11,517 nucleotides of DNA from contig CANRFK010000036.1 of assembly GCA_947629875.1 (NCBI GenBank), positions 1 to 11,517 on the forward strand. The letters are read 5' to 3'. The notes beneath the pieces were generated by a model. It did no database searches and was not told where the DNA came from. It saw only the letters and a program-made list of their open reading frames with translations. This document shows positions 1 through 6,908 of the stretch, one piece after another. The stretch's first letter is position 1; the number at the start of each line of letters is the position of its first letter. Origin of the DNA: an uncultured Clostridia bacterium. GTDB lineage: Bacteria; Bacillota; Clostridia; Christensenellales; Borkfalkiaceae. Position numbers and translations under genes: made by a program.

Positions 1-454
1 ACGGGATGGGCAGATCGCCCCCCAAAGAGCCGATAAGCACCACCCGTCCCCCTCTTTTTTTGAGGAAGGGCGTGCAGGCGCGCAGCGCCTCGATGGCGCC
101 GAAGTAGTTGACTTCGAAGAGGTACCTGTAATCATTGCTCTTGGCGTGCTCCAAGGGTGCGGCCATGGAGAACCCCGCCGAATAGACGAGCAGGTCGACG
201 GCTCCCGCCTCCTCGCCGATGGAGACGATGGCCTTTTTGAGTTCGCCCTCCTGCGCGGCGTCGGCGGTGACGGTGCGCACGCGTTCTCCCTTGAAGGGCG
301 TGCGCGAGATGTTGAACACGCGGTAGCCCCGCCCTACGAGCTTTAAGGCGGTCTCCCTGCCGATGCCCGAGGATCCCCCGACGACGATGGCGGTCTTTCT
401 CGGCGGCGCGGCGTGCTCCGCTTCCTTGGTTTCGGAAATTTTTTCCTGTTTCAT
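1..454 (-). CDS. Short-chain dehydrogenase/reductase (SDR), N-terminal part, runs off left edge
   Basis: The first 151 residues of a classical SDR oxidoreductase are visible; the C-terminal part lies beyond base 1. After a charged tail of about 20 residues comes the dinucleotide-binding strand and glycine motif (IVVGGSSGIG, residues 23-32). N48-R51 (NISR) ends beta 2, where R51 would favour NADP(H). D64 sits in the adenine-contacting ADAA segment. YSAG (91-94) replaces the usual NNAG. N116 is the structural/catalytic Asn in EVNYFG, and S143 in IGSLGG is the expected catalytic Ser. The YxxxK pair is off the edge. The substrate cannot be inferred. The start is ATG at 454-452; a GTG two codons earlier is possible, and neither has a strong Shine-Dalgarno. 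It lies 89 bp downstream of the ZIP transporter on the same strand, so co-transcription is plausible, although the gap has a weak hairpin with a T-run. Confidence 0.88.
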   Translation of the reverse strand, partial: MKQEKISETKEAEHAAPPRKTAIVVGGSSGIGRETALKLVGRGYRVFNISRTPFKGERVRTVTADAAQEGELKKAIVSIGEEAGAVDLLVYSAGFSMAAPLEHAKSNDYRYLFEVNYFGAIEALRACTPFLKKRGGRVVLIGSLGGDLPIP

Positions 455-543
455 ATCCACGAGTATGCGCCGTTTCCGCACCGTTTATACATGCCAAAAA
501 TGTGAAATTTTTCGAAAAAACGGCAATACATTGTGCGTTTTCG

Positions 544-1317
544 CTATCCGAGGGCGACATCTAAAAGCATCATGAAGCAGAACCCCGCGACGATGCCCGC
601 CGAGGCGAGCGTCTTGTTCCCCGCAAAGCATTCTGGCACGAGTTCGGAGCAGACGACGGCGATCATCGCGCCTGCGGAGAACGCCAAGGCCCACGGCAGC
701 AGCCCCGCCACAAAGCTCGCGGCGAGAGCACCCAAGACGCACGCGGGGATCTCCACCGCGCCCGAGCCCTGCGAAAAGGCAAAACTTTTGAGCCGCGAGA
801 GCCCCTCCTTGCGCAACGGAAAAGCGACGCACATGCCCTCGGGAAAGTTCTGCACGGCAATGCCGAAGGCGAGAAGGAGCGCGGAGAGCGCGCCGCCCCC
901 CTCCAACGGAGCCGCGGCGAACGCCACCCCCACCGCCATGCCCTCGGGGATGTTGTGCAGGGTCACGGCGAGAAAGAGGAGGGCATTCCGCCCGCCGCCC
1001 AGCCCCTTGAAGTGTTCCCCCTTGCGCGTAAATACGAGGTCGGAGACGATGATGAACGCGCCACCGAGCAAAAATCCGATGGTCACGGTGGCGAAATTCG
1101 GCAAAACGCTGTCATATCCGAGGGCGGGAAGGAGGAGGGAGAAGAAACTCGCGGCGATCATGATGCCCGCGGCAAAGCCCGCACACAGCGTCAAAACGGC
1201 GGCGTTCGGTTTTTTGGAGAAGAACACGCACGCCGCGCCGAGCGCCGTCATCGCGTACATAAATATGGAGACGAGAAGCGCCTGCAACGAGGCGGGAAGC
1301 GACAAGAACCACTGCAT
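544..1317 (-). CDS. ZIP-family divalent metal transporter
   Basis: A 257-residue polytopic membrane protein of the ZIP family, which moves zinc or other divalent metals into the cytoplasm; the GufA/ZupT-like bacterial branch is the likely home. The two family signatures are plain: HNIPEG at residues 121-126 (TM4, with H121, N122 and E125 as metal ligands) and QNFPEG at 156-161 (TM5, where Q replaces the His of some ZIPs). SELVPE at 224-229 matches the later conserved acidic motif. About eight hydrophobic segments are visible (roughly 11-33, 38-66, 75-96, 111-137, 144-168, 186-206, 208-228, 236-257). Length is normal for the family. The start ATG at 1317-1315 has a weak G-run ribosome site. 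A short GCACCG/CGGTGC hairpin (1339-1354) lies just upstream. No convincing promoter was found. Metal specificity cannot be read from sequence. Confidence 0.92.
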   Translation of the reverse strand: MQWFLSLPASLQALLVSIFMYAMTALGAACVFFSKKPNAAVLTLCAGFAAGIMIAASFFSLLLPALGYDSVLPNFATVTIGFLLGGAFIIVSDLVFTRKGEHFKGLGGGRNALLFLAVTLHNIPEGMAVGVAFAAAPLEGGGALSALLLAFGIAVQNFPEGMCVAFPLRKEGLSRLKSFAFSQGSGAVEIPACVLGALAASFVAGLLPWALAFSAGAMIAVVCSELVPECFAGNKTLASAGIVAGFCFMMLLDVALG

Positions 1318-1400
1318 TGGTAAGACCCCCGTAAGGACGCACCGCGTTCGGTGCAGTCACCCCATCTTATTCTCCCGCCCCGCTTTTTGTTCCCCTCTCG

Positions 1401-1450
1401 GCTGCCCCCTTTTGAAGGGGGCGGCTCCGCTGTAGGCGGTGGTGGGGGTT
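1401..1450. repeat. Dispersed double-hairpin repeat, copy 1
   Basis: Two adjoining hairpins. Hairpin A pairs 1401-1411 with 1415-1425 (loop TTG, one wobble pair). Hairpin B pairs CCGCT 1427-1431 with GGCGG 1435-1439 around a GTA loop. A G-rich tail follows. The same design recurs at 1513, 4191 and, split, at 7108/7351. The first 20 bases from 1400 are identical to 7108-7127. Confidence 0.7.
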
Positions 1451-1512
1451 CTCCTCTACCGAGCCGTTCGCCCCCACTCCTCGGGAGCCCTCCTTACTTG
1501 CCCCCTCTCTTG

Positions 1513-1557
1513 GCTCCCCCATTGAGGGGGAGCTCCGCCGTAGGCGGTGAGGGGGTG
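1513..1557. repeat. Dispersed double-hairpin repeat, copy 2
   Basis: Hairpin A pairs GCTCCCCC (1513-1520) with GGGGGAGC (1526-1533). Hairpin B pairs CCGCC (1535-1539) with GGCGG (1543-1547) around GTA, followed by a G-run ending in GTGT. It is a sister of copy 1, about 110 bp away, in the same gap. Together with the hairpin at 1659 these fill most of the 457-bp gap 1318-1774. I see no gene there; the reading frames are low-complexity Pro/Arg/Gly. Confidence 0.7.
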
Positions 1558-1658
1558 TCTCGTCATACCGCATCATCCCGCCCCGTCCCGTCTCGCTGCT
1601 TCACCCTGAACGCAGGGAAGGATCCCGATGGGCGAAGTCCGGCTACCCCCCCCCGCGC

Positions 1659-1705
1659 GCCCGCCCCGCGCCCGCCGCGCGTTGCGCGGCGGGCGCGGGG
1701 CGGGC
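1659..1705. repeat. Perfect 22-bp palindromic hairpin (3-nt loop)
   Basis: 1659-1680 is perfectly complementary to 1684-1705 around a GTT loop, all G/C in the stem. The central 25 bases (1670-1694) are identical to the centre of the palindrome at 4271-4309, while the outer arms differ. No T-tract follows on either side, so a simple intrinsic terminator is unlikely. It more closely resembles a REP-like intergenic element between the divergent ZIP and membrane-protein genes. Confidence 0.75.
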
Positions 1706-1774
1706 TTGCCCTTCCTCCGAACAAAACGCACAAAAAACGCCCCCGAATTTTTCCATAAATTTTCAAATGTTGGC

Positions 1775-1803
1775 TTGACAAGTACAAATACGCGTAGTAT
1801 AAT
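1775..1803 (+). promoter_or_regulatory. Consensus sigma-70/SigA promoter
   Basis: TTGACA (1775-1780), a 17-bp spacer and TATAAT (1798-1803) match the housekeeping consensus perfectly. Transcription should begin near 1810. This rules out the upstream GTG at 1804 as the start of the following gene and supports ATG 1840. Confidence 0.9.
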
Positions 1804-1839
1804 GTGAATAAGTCAATTCAATATGGGGGGAATATTGTA

Positions 1840-2310
1840 ATGGTTTATTTGATTTTGAGCGTCATCACACTGCCGCTCACGATATTCGTGCTCATCTACT
1901 ACGGGTATCTCTTCCGGCACACCGATCACGACGTATCTTTCTTCCTTTCCGTCGGCCTCATTTCGCTGATCATGAACCTCTTCACCAACAAGGGCGGCGT
2001 CTTTGAACTCGGGGTTCTGTATCTCGGGCTCGCCGTGCTCTTCATCGGGCTGGGCTTCGCGGTCGATGCACGGGCAAGCGTCAAGTTCTACACCTCGATC
2101 GGGCCTTGGTTCAAGAAGACGTTCACGAACACCAAGCTCCTCGGTTGGCAGATCCTCTCTCTGGTCTTCCCTGCGGGCGTCGGGCTGTACTTCGCATGGT
2201 ACAAGAACGACAACAAGCGCGAGCTTGCGCTCGAATGCGGCAAGTGCGCACTGTGGGGTCTGCTCTGTGTTGCGGTTCTGCTCTGGGCGATCCTCGGCCT
2301 CGTTCTTTGA
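1840..2310 (+). CDS. Small multi-pass membrane protein of unknown function
   Basis: 156 residues, not recognised as a characterised family. Hydrophobic segments lie at about 2-24, 33-48, 55-75, 104-120 and 135-156, so about five membrane passes. A loop at 77-99 is charged and aromatic. The segment PAGVGLYFAWYKNDNK (111-126) followed by an ECGKCALWG stretch (132-140) resembles a Pro-Gly-Tyr-Trp/Lys pattern common in small clostridial membrane proteins. C133 and C136 form a CxxC, but with no second pair. The start ATG 1840 is chosen because it has a G-run ribosome site (1825-1830) and lies downstream of the predicted transcription start. The gene is a stand-alone unit with its own promoter and terminator. 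Strong constitutive transcription is expected from the promoter. Confidence 0.8.
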   Translation: MVYLILSVITLPLTIFVLIYYGYLFRHTDHDVSFFLSVGLISLIMNLFTNKGGVFELGVLYLGLAVLFIGLGFAVDARASVKFYTSIGPWFKKTFTNTKLLGWQILSLVFPAGVGLYFAWYKNDNKRELALECGKCALWGLLCVAVLLWAILGLVL

Positions 2311-2326
2311 GAAACAAAACAACTCA

Positions 2327-2356
2327 CCGCCTGCGCATCACGCAGGCGGTTTTGTT
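2327..2356 (+). terminator. Intrinsic terminator after the small membrane protein
   Basis: A 9-bp stem CCGCCTGCG (2327-2335)/CGCAGGCGG (2341-2349), a CATCA loop and a TTTTGTT tail, starting 17 bases after the stop codon. Confidence 0.9.
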
Positions 2357-2406
2357 ATCATTCGGTGAAGATTGCCCGAAACTTTCCGCACGCTTTTTTC
2401 CATCGC

Positions 2407-2435
2407 TTGTCTTTTTCGGGCAAATCGGCTATCAT
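2407..2435 (+). promoter_or_regulatory. Promoter of the Cthe_2159-type lipoprotein gene
   Basis: TTGTCT (2407-2412), 17-bp spacer, TATCAT (2430-2435). The start codon at 2454 has an AAGAGG ribosome site (2441-2446) with 7-base spacing, giving a very short leader. A 10-bp inverted repeat, TTGCCCGAAA (2372-2381) and TTTCGGGCAA (2414-2423), flanks and enters the promoter spacer; it is a possible operator. Confidence 0.7.
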
Positions 2436-2453
2436 TGTTAAAGAGGTAAAACC

Positions 2454-4181
2454 ATGAAAGCAAAACACATCCTGCCCGCCGTTCTCGTTGCGGCGTCCCT
2501 GCTTCTGTGCGCCTGCGGCACAGACGCCCCCTTCACCAACCCCGGCGACTATCTCGGCGGCGGCGGTACGGTGGAAGAAGTTCCCTCCGCGACCGTCTCG
2601 GACAACGCCGCAAACGCCGAGGATACCGTCGGCGAAGTTCCCGCGGGCGAAGAAGCCGTCCCCGCGGAGGCCACCACCCTCACTGCGGGCGACGCCATTT
2701 CCGCGGCGGGCGACTACCTCGTCACGGGCGCATTCGACGGCAAACTCTCGATCACCGCCCCGACCGCCCACCTCTACCTGCAAAACGCCGCGCTCACCAA
2801 CGCCAAGAAGGTCATCGAGAGCGCGGGCGATCTCACCATCACGTTGCTGGGCGAAAACACGGTCACAAACACCAATGCCGACGGTTCCAACGCCATCGAC
2901 TGCGCAGGCACGCTCACCATCAACGGCACGGGGTCGCTTTCCGTCACCGCCACCAAGAACGGCGTCTCGGCAAATTCCATCGCCGTAAGGGACGCCACCC
3001 TCACGGTGAACGCCGCCAAGGACGGCCTCCACGCCGAGATCGGCGCCTATGACGACCTCACCGCCGCCCCCACTTTCTCCTACGGGGAAGGCGGCTGGGT
3101 CGTGCTGGACGGCGCCACCCTCACTGCCACGACGACGGGCGACGGCATTCAGGCGGATACCTTCGTCCTCATCGGCGGCGAGAGCAAAATTGATATCACG
3201 ACGAACGGCGGCGCGCCGAAGACCATCACGGAGACCTCCTCGGACAGCGGCAGCGGCAAGGGCATCAAGGCGGGCGCCATCGATTGGGGCGCGGACGGAA
3301 ACGAGATCGTCTCCGACGACTACCTCATCGCCATCGAGGGCGGTACGCTCAACATCAACGCCAACGACGACGCCATCCACTCCGACGGCGAGATCGTCCT
3401 CTCGGGCGGCACGCTCAATATCGCCGCGGGCGACGACGCCATCCACGCCGAGGCTCTTTTGACGGTTGCGGGCGGCTCTGCCGAAATTACTCGTTGCTAT
3501 GAGGGCTTGGAGGCCGCGAAGGTGGAAATTTCGGGCGGCAACGTCTTTGTCAACGCCGCGGACGACGGGGTGAACGCCTCGGACGGCTCGGCGAACAAGG
3601 ACAGAAACAACCCCAACTGCCACATCGTCATCTCGGGCGGCTTTTTGGAGGTGTCCGCCGAGGGCGACGGCATCGACTCCAACGGCTCCATGCGCATCTC
3701 GGGCGGCGCGGTGTACGTGTCGGGCCCCACGAACGGCGGAAACGCCGCGCTCGACTCCAACGGCGGCATCCTCGTGGACGGCGGATATCTGTTCGCCGTC
3801 GGGCCCGTCGGCATGGTGGAGACCCCCGCGCAGAACTCGGCGCAGAACATCGTTTCGTTCGCAAAGGAAAAGGACATCGCCGCGGGCACCAACCTCACCC
3901 TCACCGATCAGGACGGCAACGCCATCTTCTACTATACGCCGCGGAAGAAGTGCCGCTCCGTCATCATCTCCTGCCCCGAACTGCAAACGGGCAGCGAGTA
4001 CGCGATCTACGGCGGCAATTCGTCTCTTTGCACCTTCACGGTGACATCGAGAATTACGACGGTGGGCTCTTCGGGCGGCATCGGCAACCCCGGCGGCTTC
4101 CCCGGCGGAGGCGGTATGCCCCCGGGCGGCGGCGGTATGCCCCCGGGCGGCGGCGGTTTCCCCGGCGGAGGTCGGCGTTAG
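2454..4181 (+). CDS. Cthe_2159-family (carbohydrate-binding domain) surface lipoprotein
   Basis: 575 residues. A lipoprotein signal peptide ends in the lipobox L18-C-A-C21, so C21 should be lipidated and the protein held on the outer face of the membrane. An acidic Ala/Glu linker (about 30-75) leads to a right-handed beta-helix-like domain (about 76-535) with repeats of roughly 20-25 residues, each carrying an Asp-rich turn followed by a Gly-Gly strand: KDGLHAE, GDGIQAD, NDDAIHSDG, GDDAIHAE, ADDGVNAS, GDGIDSNG. This pattern and the YTPRK...VIIS end match Cthe_2159 (PF14262), whose founding member is a calcium-binding beta-helix that binds cellulose and polygalacturonate. Calcium binding here is inferred from the Asp turns. 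The last 38 residues (538-575) are almost only Gly, Pro, Met and Phe, with a 7-residue repeat (GGGGMPP); this tail may be an unstructured wall-spanning or adhesive segment. Monocistronic with its own promoter; no T-tract terminator was seen downstream. Confidence 0.87.
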   Translation: MKAKHILPAVLVAASLLLCACGTDAPFTNPGDYLGGGGTVEEVPSATVSDNAANAEDTVGEVPAGEEAVPAEATTLTAGDAISAAGDYLVTGAFDGKLSITAPTAHLYLQNAALTNAKKVIESAGDLTITLLGENTVTNTNADGSNAIDCAGTLTINGTGSLSVTATKNGVSANSIAVRDATLTVNAAKDGLHAEIGAYDDLTAAPTFSYGEGGWVVLDGATLTATTTGDGIQADTFVLIGGESKIDITTNGGAPKTITETSSDSGSGKGIKAGAIDWGADGNEIVSDDYLIAIEGGTLNINANDDAIHSDGEIVLSGGTLNIAAGDDAIHAEALLTVAGGSAEITRCYEGLEAAKVEISGGNVFVNAADDGVNASDGSANKDRNNPNCHIVISGGFLEVSAEGDGIDSNGSMRISGGAVYVSGPTNGGNAALDSNGGILVDGGYLFAVGPVGMVETPAQNSAQNIVSFAKEKDIAAGTNLTLTDQDGNAIFYYTPRKKCRSVIISCPELQTGSEYAIYGGNSSLCTFTVTSRITTVGSSGGIGNPGGFPGGGGMPPGGGGMPPGGGGFPGGGRR

Positions 4182-4190
4182 CCCCCCTTG

Positions 4191-4238
4191 CCCACCCCTC
4201 CAAGGGGTGGGTGTCACCGCAGGTGACGGAAGGGGTGT
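4191..4238. repeat. Dispersed double-hairpin repeat, copy 3
   Basis: Hairpin A is CCCACCCCT (4191-4199)/AGGGGTGGG (4203-4211). Hairpin B is GTCACC (4213-4218)/GGTGAC (4222-4227) around GCA, then a tail ending AGGGGTGT. It has the same layout and tail as copies 1 and 2, but the stems use different bases that still pair. It begins 9 bases after the lipoprotein stop codon. Confidence 0.65.
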
Positions 4239-4270
4239 ACACAATCGCCCCGCCCTTCCCCTCATACCGA

Positions 4271-4309
4271 ACCGAGAGCCCGCCGCGCGTTGCGCGGCGG
4301 GCTCTCGGT
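4271..4309. repeat. Perfect 18-bp palindromic hairpin sharing its core with 1659-1705
   Basis: 4271-4288 pairs perfectly with 4292-4309 around GTT. The inner 11 bp plus loop are identical to the palindrome at 1659-1705, and the outer 7 bp are unrelated but still pair. It lies between the convergent lipoprotein and LRR genes and could terminate either transcript, but no T-tract adjoins it. Confidence 0.7.
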
Positions 4310-4381
4310 GTCCCGCGCGCACCATTCGTTTACTAAGCGCGGCACAAGCCCGCAGGGCAAAGTAGCGTATCTTTCCCTTTT

Positions 4382-4404
4382 GCCCCGCGGCAGAGCCGCG
4401 GGGC
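4382..4404. repeat. 10-bp GC hairpin in the convergent gap
   Basis: GCCCCGCGGC (4382-4391), loop AGA, GCCGCGGGGC (4395-4404). There is no T-tract on the minus-strand side, so it is at best a weak terminator for the LRR membrane gene that ends at 4463. Nothing coding is seen in 4182-4462. Confidence 0.5.
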
Positions 4405-4413
4405 GCATTACAT

Positions 4414-4453
4414 TGTCATTTCGAGTGGAGCGAAGCGTAGTCGAGAAATCTCC
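4414..4453. repeat. TCATTTCGA...GAGAAATCT-type intergenic repeat
   Basis: The segment begins TGTCATTTCGAG, continues through GGAGCGAAGC and ends TCGAGAAATCTCC. This signature recurs in gaps of many clostridial and other gut-bacterial genomes (recalled from general knowledge, not searched). TTTCGA and TCGAGAAA form an imperfect inverted repeat. It sits 10 bases beyond the end of the LRR membrane gene. Confidence 0.55.
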
Positions 4454-4462
4454 ACCTTATTT

Positions 4463-6844
4463 TTATTCCCCAAAATACGTCACATTCCCCTTTTCATCCA
4501 CCGTCCCGTCCGTGCAAGTCACGGTGTAGTTGCTTATTTTATAATTCCACGAATAATCTTTTTTGGTCGCCTGCCACTTCTCAACCGTTCCTTTGAATCG
4601 AATATCCGTCAATTTACTGCAACTTTCAAACACATTGCTTCCGATCGAAGTTACGCTGTCGGGAATTACAATGCTCGTAAGCCCGGTACAACCGGCGAAC
4701 GCCCCTTCTCCGAGTGTGGTCACGCTGCTGCCGATCGTCACGTTTGTCAGCCCGGTACAGCCCGAGAACGCACTTTTCCTTATCTCGGTCACACCGCTGC
4801 CGATCGTCACGCTTATGAGCCCGGTGCAAGCCTGAAACGCTTCACCTCCGATCGCAACCACGCTGTCGGGAATGACGATGCCCGTCAGATTCGAACAAAC
4901 GCCGCTATGATCATACGAAGACCCCGCAAATGCGCGTTCTGCGATCGCCTTGGTGCCCGCCTTTACCGTATATGTGCCCGAGACCGTGCTCTTTGCCTCA
5001 ATGAGATGATCGCCGATGTAGAGCACGCCGCTTTCGTCCCAATTCGATGCTTCATTGTAGTACGCGGTGTCCTGAAACGCCCTTTCCTCGATCGTGGCCA
5101 TGTCGTTCCCGATTGTAATGCCCATCAGTTTTTTGCATTTGCTGAACGCGCTCTCCTCGATCGTAACTACGCTTGCGGGAATGTCAATGCTCTTCAGCGC
5201 GGTGCAATCATTAAACGCCATGTCTTTGATCTCGGTCACGCCGCTCCCGATCGTCACGCTCGTCAGTTTTTTGCATCCGCAGAACGCCATGCTTCCGATC
5301 GAGGTCACGCTGCTGCCGATGATCACGCTCTTCGGATTGAGACAATAGAATGCACTGCGCCCTATCGTCGTCACGCCTTCGGAAATTTCAAGATTTTCGA
5401 CCCCATGGTAATCGTCATTGGTCCAATTATCCTGAAACGCACCGTGCGCGATCTCCGTGATGGGCGTCCCCAAATGCTCGCCCGGGATGACGAGATCGCC
5501 GCCCTTGAAGAGCCCCGGCCCCGTGATGCAGTACGTGCCGTCCTCCTTTAATTCCACTTGCAGATTGAGGTGTCCGCAAGCGCACTCGCCGCGGTCGGTC
5601 ATGTGCCCGTGTTTTTCTTTGGCATAAACGACCCCGCCGATATTCAATACGTCGCTGTCGATCGTGGCCTCCATCCCCTCCGCTTCTCCCGTTTCTTCCG
5701 CGAGATCCCCGAAGATGTCCTCGCCCTCCATGGCGTCGTAGGTGAGGATCGCTTTTTTGCCGTCGAAGGAGATCTTGCCCTTCTCCCCGTTTTCATTTAC
5801 CCAAGAGTTGCCCGAGAGTTTATAATATCTCGTCGTGTCGTACTCCTCCGTGTCGCCGTTGTAGGCGTAATACGTCCCGTTGTGGCGGTTGGAAAGCCCC
5901 ACGGGAACGGCGATACCGACGGCGATCGCAACGACGAGCAGGGCGGAGATGCCCGCCGTCCACGCCTTGTGTCTTTTGATCCACGTCTCCGCCCTCGTGG
6001 GCTTTGCCGCCGCGATCCTCTCCTCTTGCTCCTCAATGAGCGCGGGATAGGTCTTGCGGAGATGGACTCCCGCAAACGCGCACGCCAACGCGGCAAGTGA
6101 GCAAACAAGCGTGAACACGAGCACGAGAATGGGAGCCGCGCCCGCCTTCATCATGCCGAGCCCGCCGCCCGCGCTTGCGATTTGCCCCATCAGAATACAG
6201 GAGATGACAAAGAGCGCAAAGAACAGTATGTAGCCGACGGCGGTCAATATGTTGCGCAGAAAGATCTTTTTACCTGCGACCGTATACCGCTTATCGCGCA
6301 GTTTGCAAAAGACGTTTGCGACAGCAACGAGAAATGCGACAAACACCGCAAGAGCGGCAAACGCGATGAGCGCCGTGACAGAGCCCGCGAAGGACATTCC
6401 CGCGTAGTCGGAACCCGCATAGACGTTGCCATAGCTCATGCTCGGGATCTTCACTCCCATCAAACTGCCGCCGCCCGTCACCGCGACGGGCGCGAGGAAA
6501 ATGAGAAACAGGAGCACGGAAAATAGCCCGAGCAAAACCGCGGGCAGGACAGAGACGGCGGCATACAGTTTGCGCACGCCCGCCGTGACGGGCTTCCCCG
6601 TCTTTTCGGGCTTCTCTGTTAAAGGCGCAGGCTCGGGCGCAGCAACGGGCTCTGGCTCGGCGACGGGCGCAGGCTTTGCCGCAGGGGTCTCGTAAAACGA
6701 ATGGCCGCATTCGGGGCAGAACTTCGCGCTCCCCGAAAGGGTCGCACCGCACTTCGGGCAAGTTTTTTCTTCGGCGAACCTCTCGCCGCATCGGGGACAG
6801 AAATTTCCGTCGAACTCCATCCCGCACTTGGAACATTTGTGCAT
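4463..6844 (-). CDS. Zinc-ribbon, five-TM, BspA-type leucine-rich-repeat membrane protein
   Basis: 793 residues in four parts. (1) Two zinc ribbons with CxxC pairs C4/C7-C16/C19 and C29/C32-C43/C46. (2) A Pro/Ala/Glu linker (51-88), then five hydrophobic helices at about 95-122, 152-180, 197-220, 235-262 and 297-317. (3) A small beta-rich module (about 320-410, GTYY...KLSGNSW...YAKE). (4) LRR_5/BspA-type repeats from about 444 to 750 with the usual period near 23 residues (LTSVTIGSGVTEI..AF..C), capped by a WQ-containing segment and TVTCTDGTVDEKGNVTYF (773-791). Five helices put the ribbons in the cytoplasm and the LRR outside. The LRR part is presumably for binding or adhesion; the role of the ribbons is unknown. 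Start ATG 6844-6842 is chosen because a GGAGG site (6856-6852) lies 7 bases upstream; the longer frame to 6895 begins inside the leader terminator. Expression is probably attenuated by that leader. The 3' end is nearly identical to that of the LRR gene at 7520. Confidence 0.87.
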   Translation of the reverse strand: MHKCSKCGMEFDGNFCPRCGERFAEEKTCPKCGATLSGSAKFCPECGHSFYETPAAKPAPVAEPEPVAAPEPAPLTEKPEKTGKPVTAGVRKLYAAVSVLPAVLLGLFSVLLFLIFLAPVAVTGGGSLMGVKIPSMSYGNVYAGSDYAGMSFAGSVTALIAFAALAVFVAFLVAVANVFCKLRDKRYTVAGKKIFLRNILTAVGYILFFALFVISCILMGQIASAGGGLGMMKAGAAPILVLVFTLVCSLAALACAFAGVHLRKTYPALIEEQEERIAAAKPTRAETWIKRHKAWTAGISALLVVAIAVGIAVPVGLSNRHNGTYYAYNGDTEEYDTTRYYKLSGNSWVNENGEKGKISFDGKKAILTYDAMEGEDIFGDLAEETGEAEGMEATIDSDVLNIGGVVYAKEKHGHMTDRGECACGHLNLQVELKEDGTYCITGPGLFKGGDLVIPGEHLGTPITEIAHGAFQDNWTNDDYHGVENLEISEGVTTIGRSAFYCLNPKSVIIGSSVTSIGSMAFCGCKKLTSVTIGSGVTEIKDMAFNDCTALKSIDIPASVVTIEESAFSKCKKLMGITIGNDMATIEERAFQDTAYYNEASNWDESGVLYIGDHLIEAKSTVSGTYTVKAGTKAIAERAFAGSSYDHSGVCSNLTGIVIPDSVVAIGGEAFQACTGLISVTIGSGVTEIRKSAFSGCTGLTNVTIGSSVTTLGEGAFAGCTGLTSIVIPDSVTSIGSNVFESCSKLTDIRFKGTVEKWQATKKDYSWNYKISNYTVTCTDGTVDEKGNVTYFGE

Positions 6845-6874
6845 AACAATTCCTCCGTAAATGAATTTGCGGGC

Positions 6875-6908
6875 AAAAAAATAAGGACGCTCCAATCACG
6901 GAACGCCC
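6875..6908 (-). terminator. Leader terminator A, upstream of the zinc-ribbon LRR gene
   Basis: In RNA sense GGGCGUUCC (6908-6900), loop GUGAUU, GGAGCGUCC (6893-6885), then UUAUUUUUUU (6884-6875): a 9-bp stem with two G-U pairs and a strong U-tract. Being between promoter and start codon, it is an attenuator. GCGGGC (6910-6905) could instead pair with GCCCGC (6874-6869) across the U-tract, a possible alternative fold. Confidence 0.85.

Noticed and set aside
533..1435. A 300-codon plus-strand frame across the ZIP gene
   Set aside because: Low-complexity Pro/Ala/Lys/Ser product; the minus-strand frame carries both ZIP metal motifs.
1351..1758. Possible gene in the ZIP/membrane-protein gap
   Set aside because: The frame is built from palindromic repeats and Pro/Arg/Gly runs; no start signal or homology pattern.
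1804..1839. Earlier GTG start for the small membrane protein
   Set aside because: It overlaps the -10 box of a perfect promoter and would lie upstream of the transcript start.
2358..4325. A 655-codon open frame on the minus strand opposite the lipoprotein gene
   Set aside because: It is the mirror of a GC-rich repetitive gene; the product is Arg/Gly/Val/Asp-rich with no recognisable fold, and the plus-strand frame has a lipobox, repeats, promoter and ribosome site.
4630..5400. Regular repeats of roughly 69 bp inside the LRR gene considered as a CRISPR-like array
   Set aside because: The units are translated leucine-rich repeats without constant direct repeats or unique spacers.
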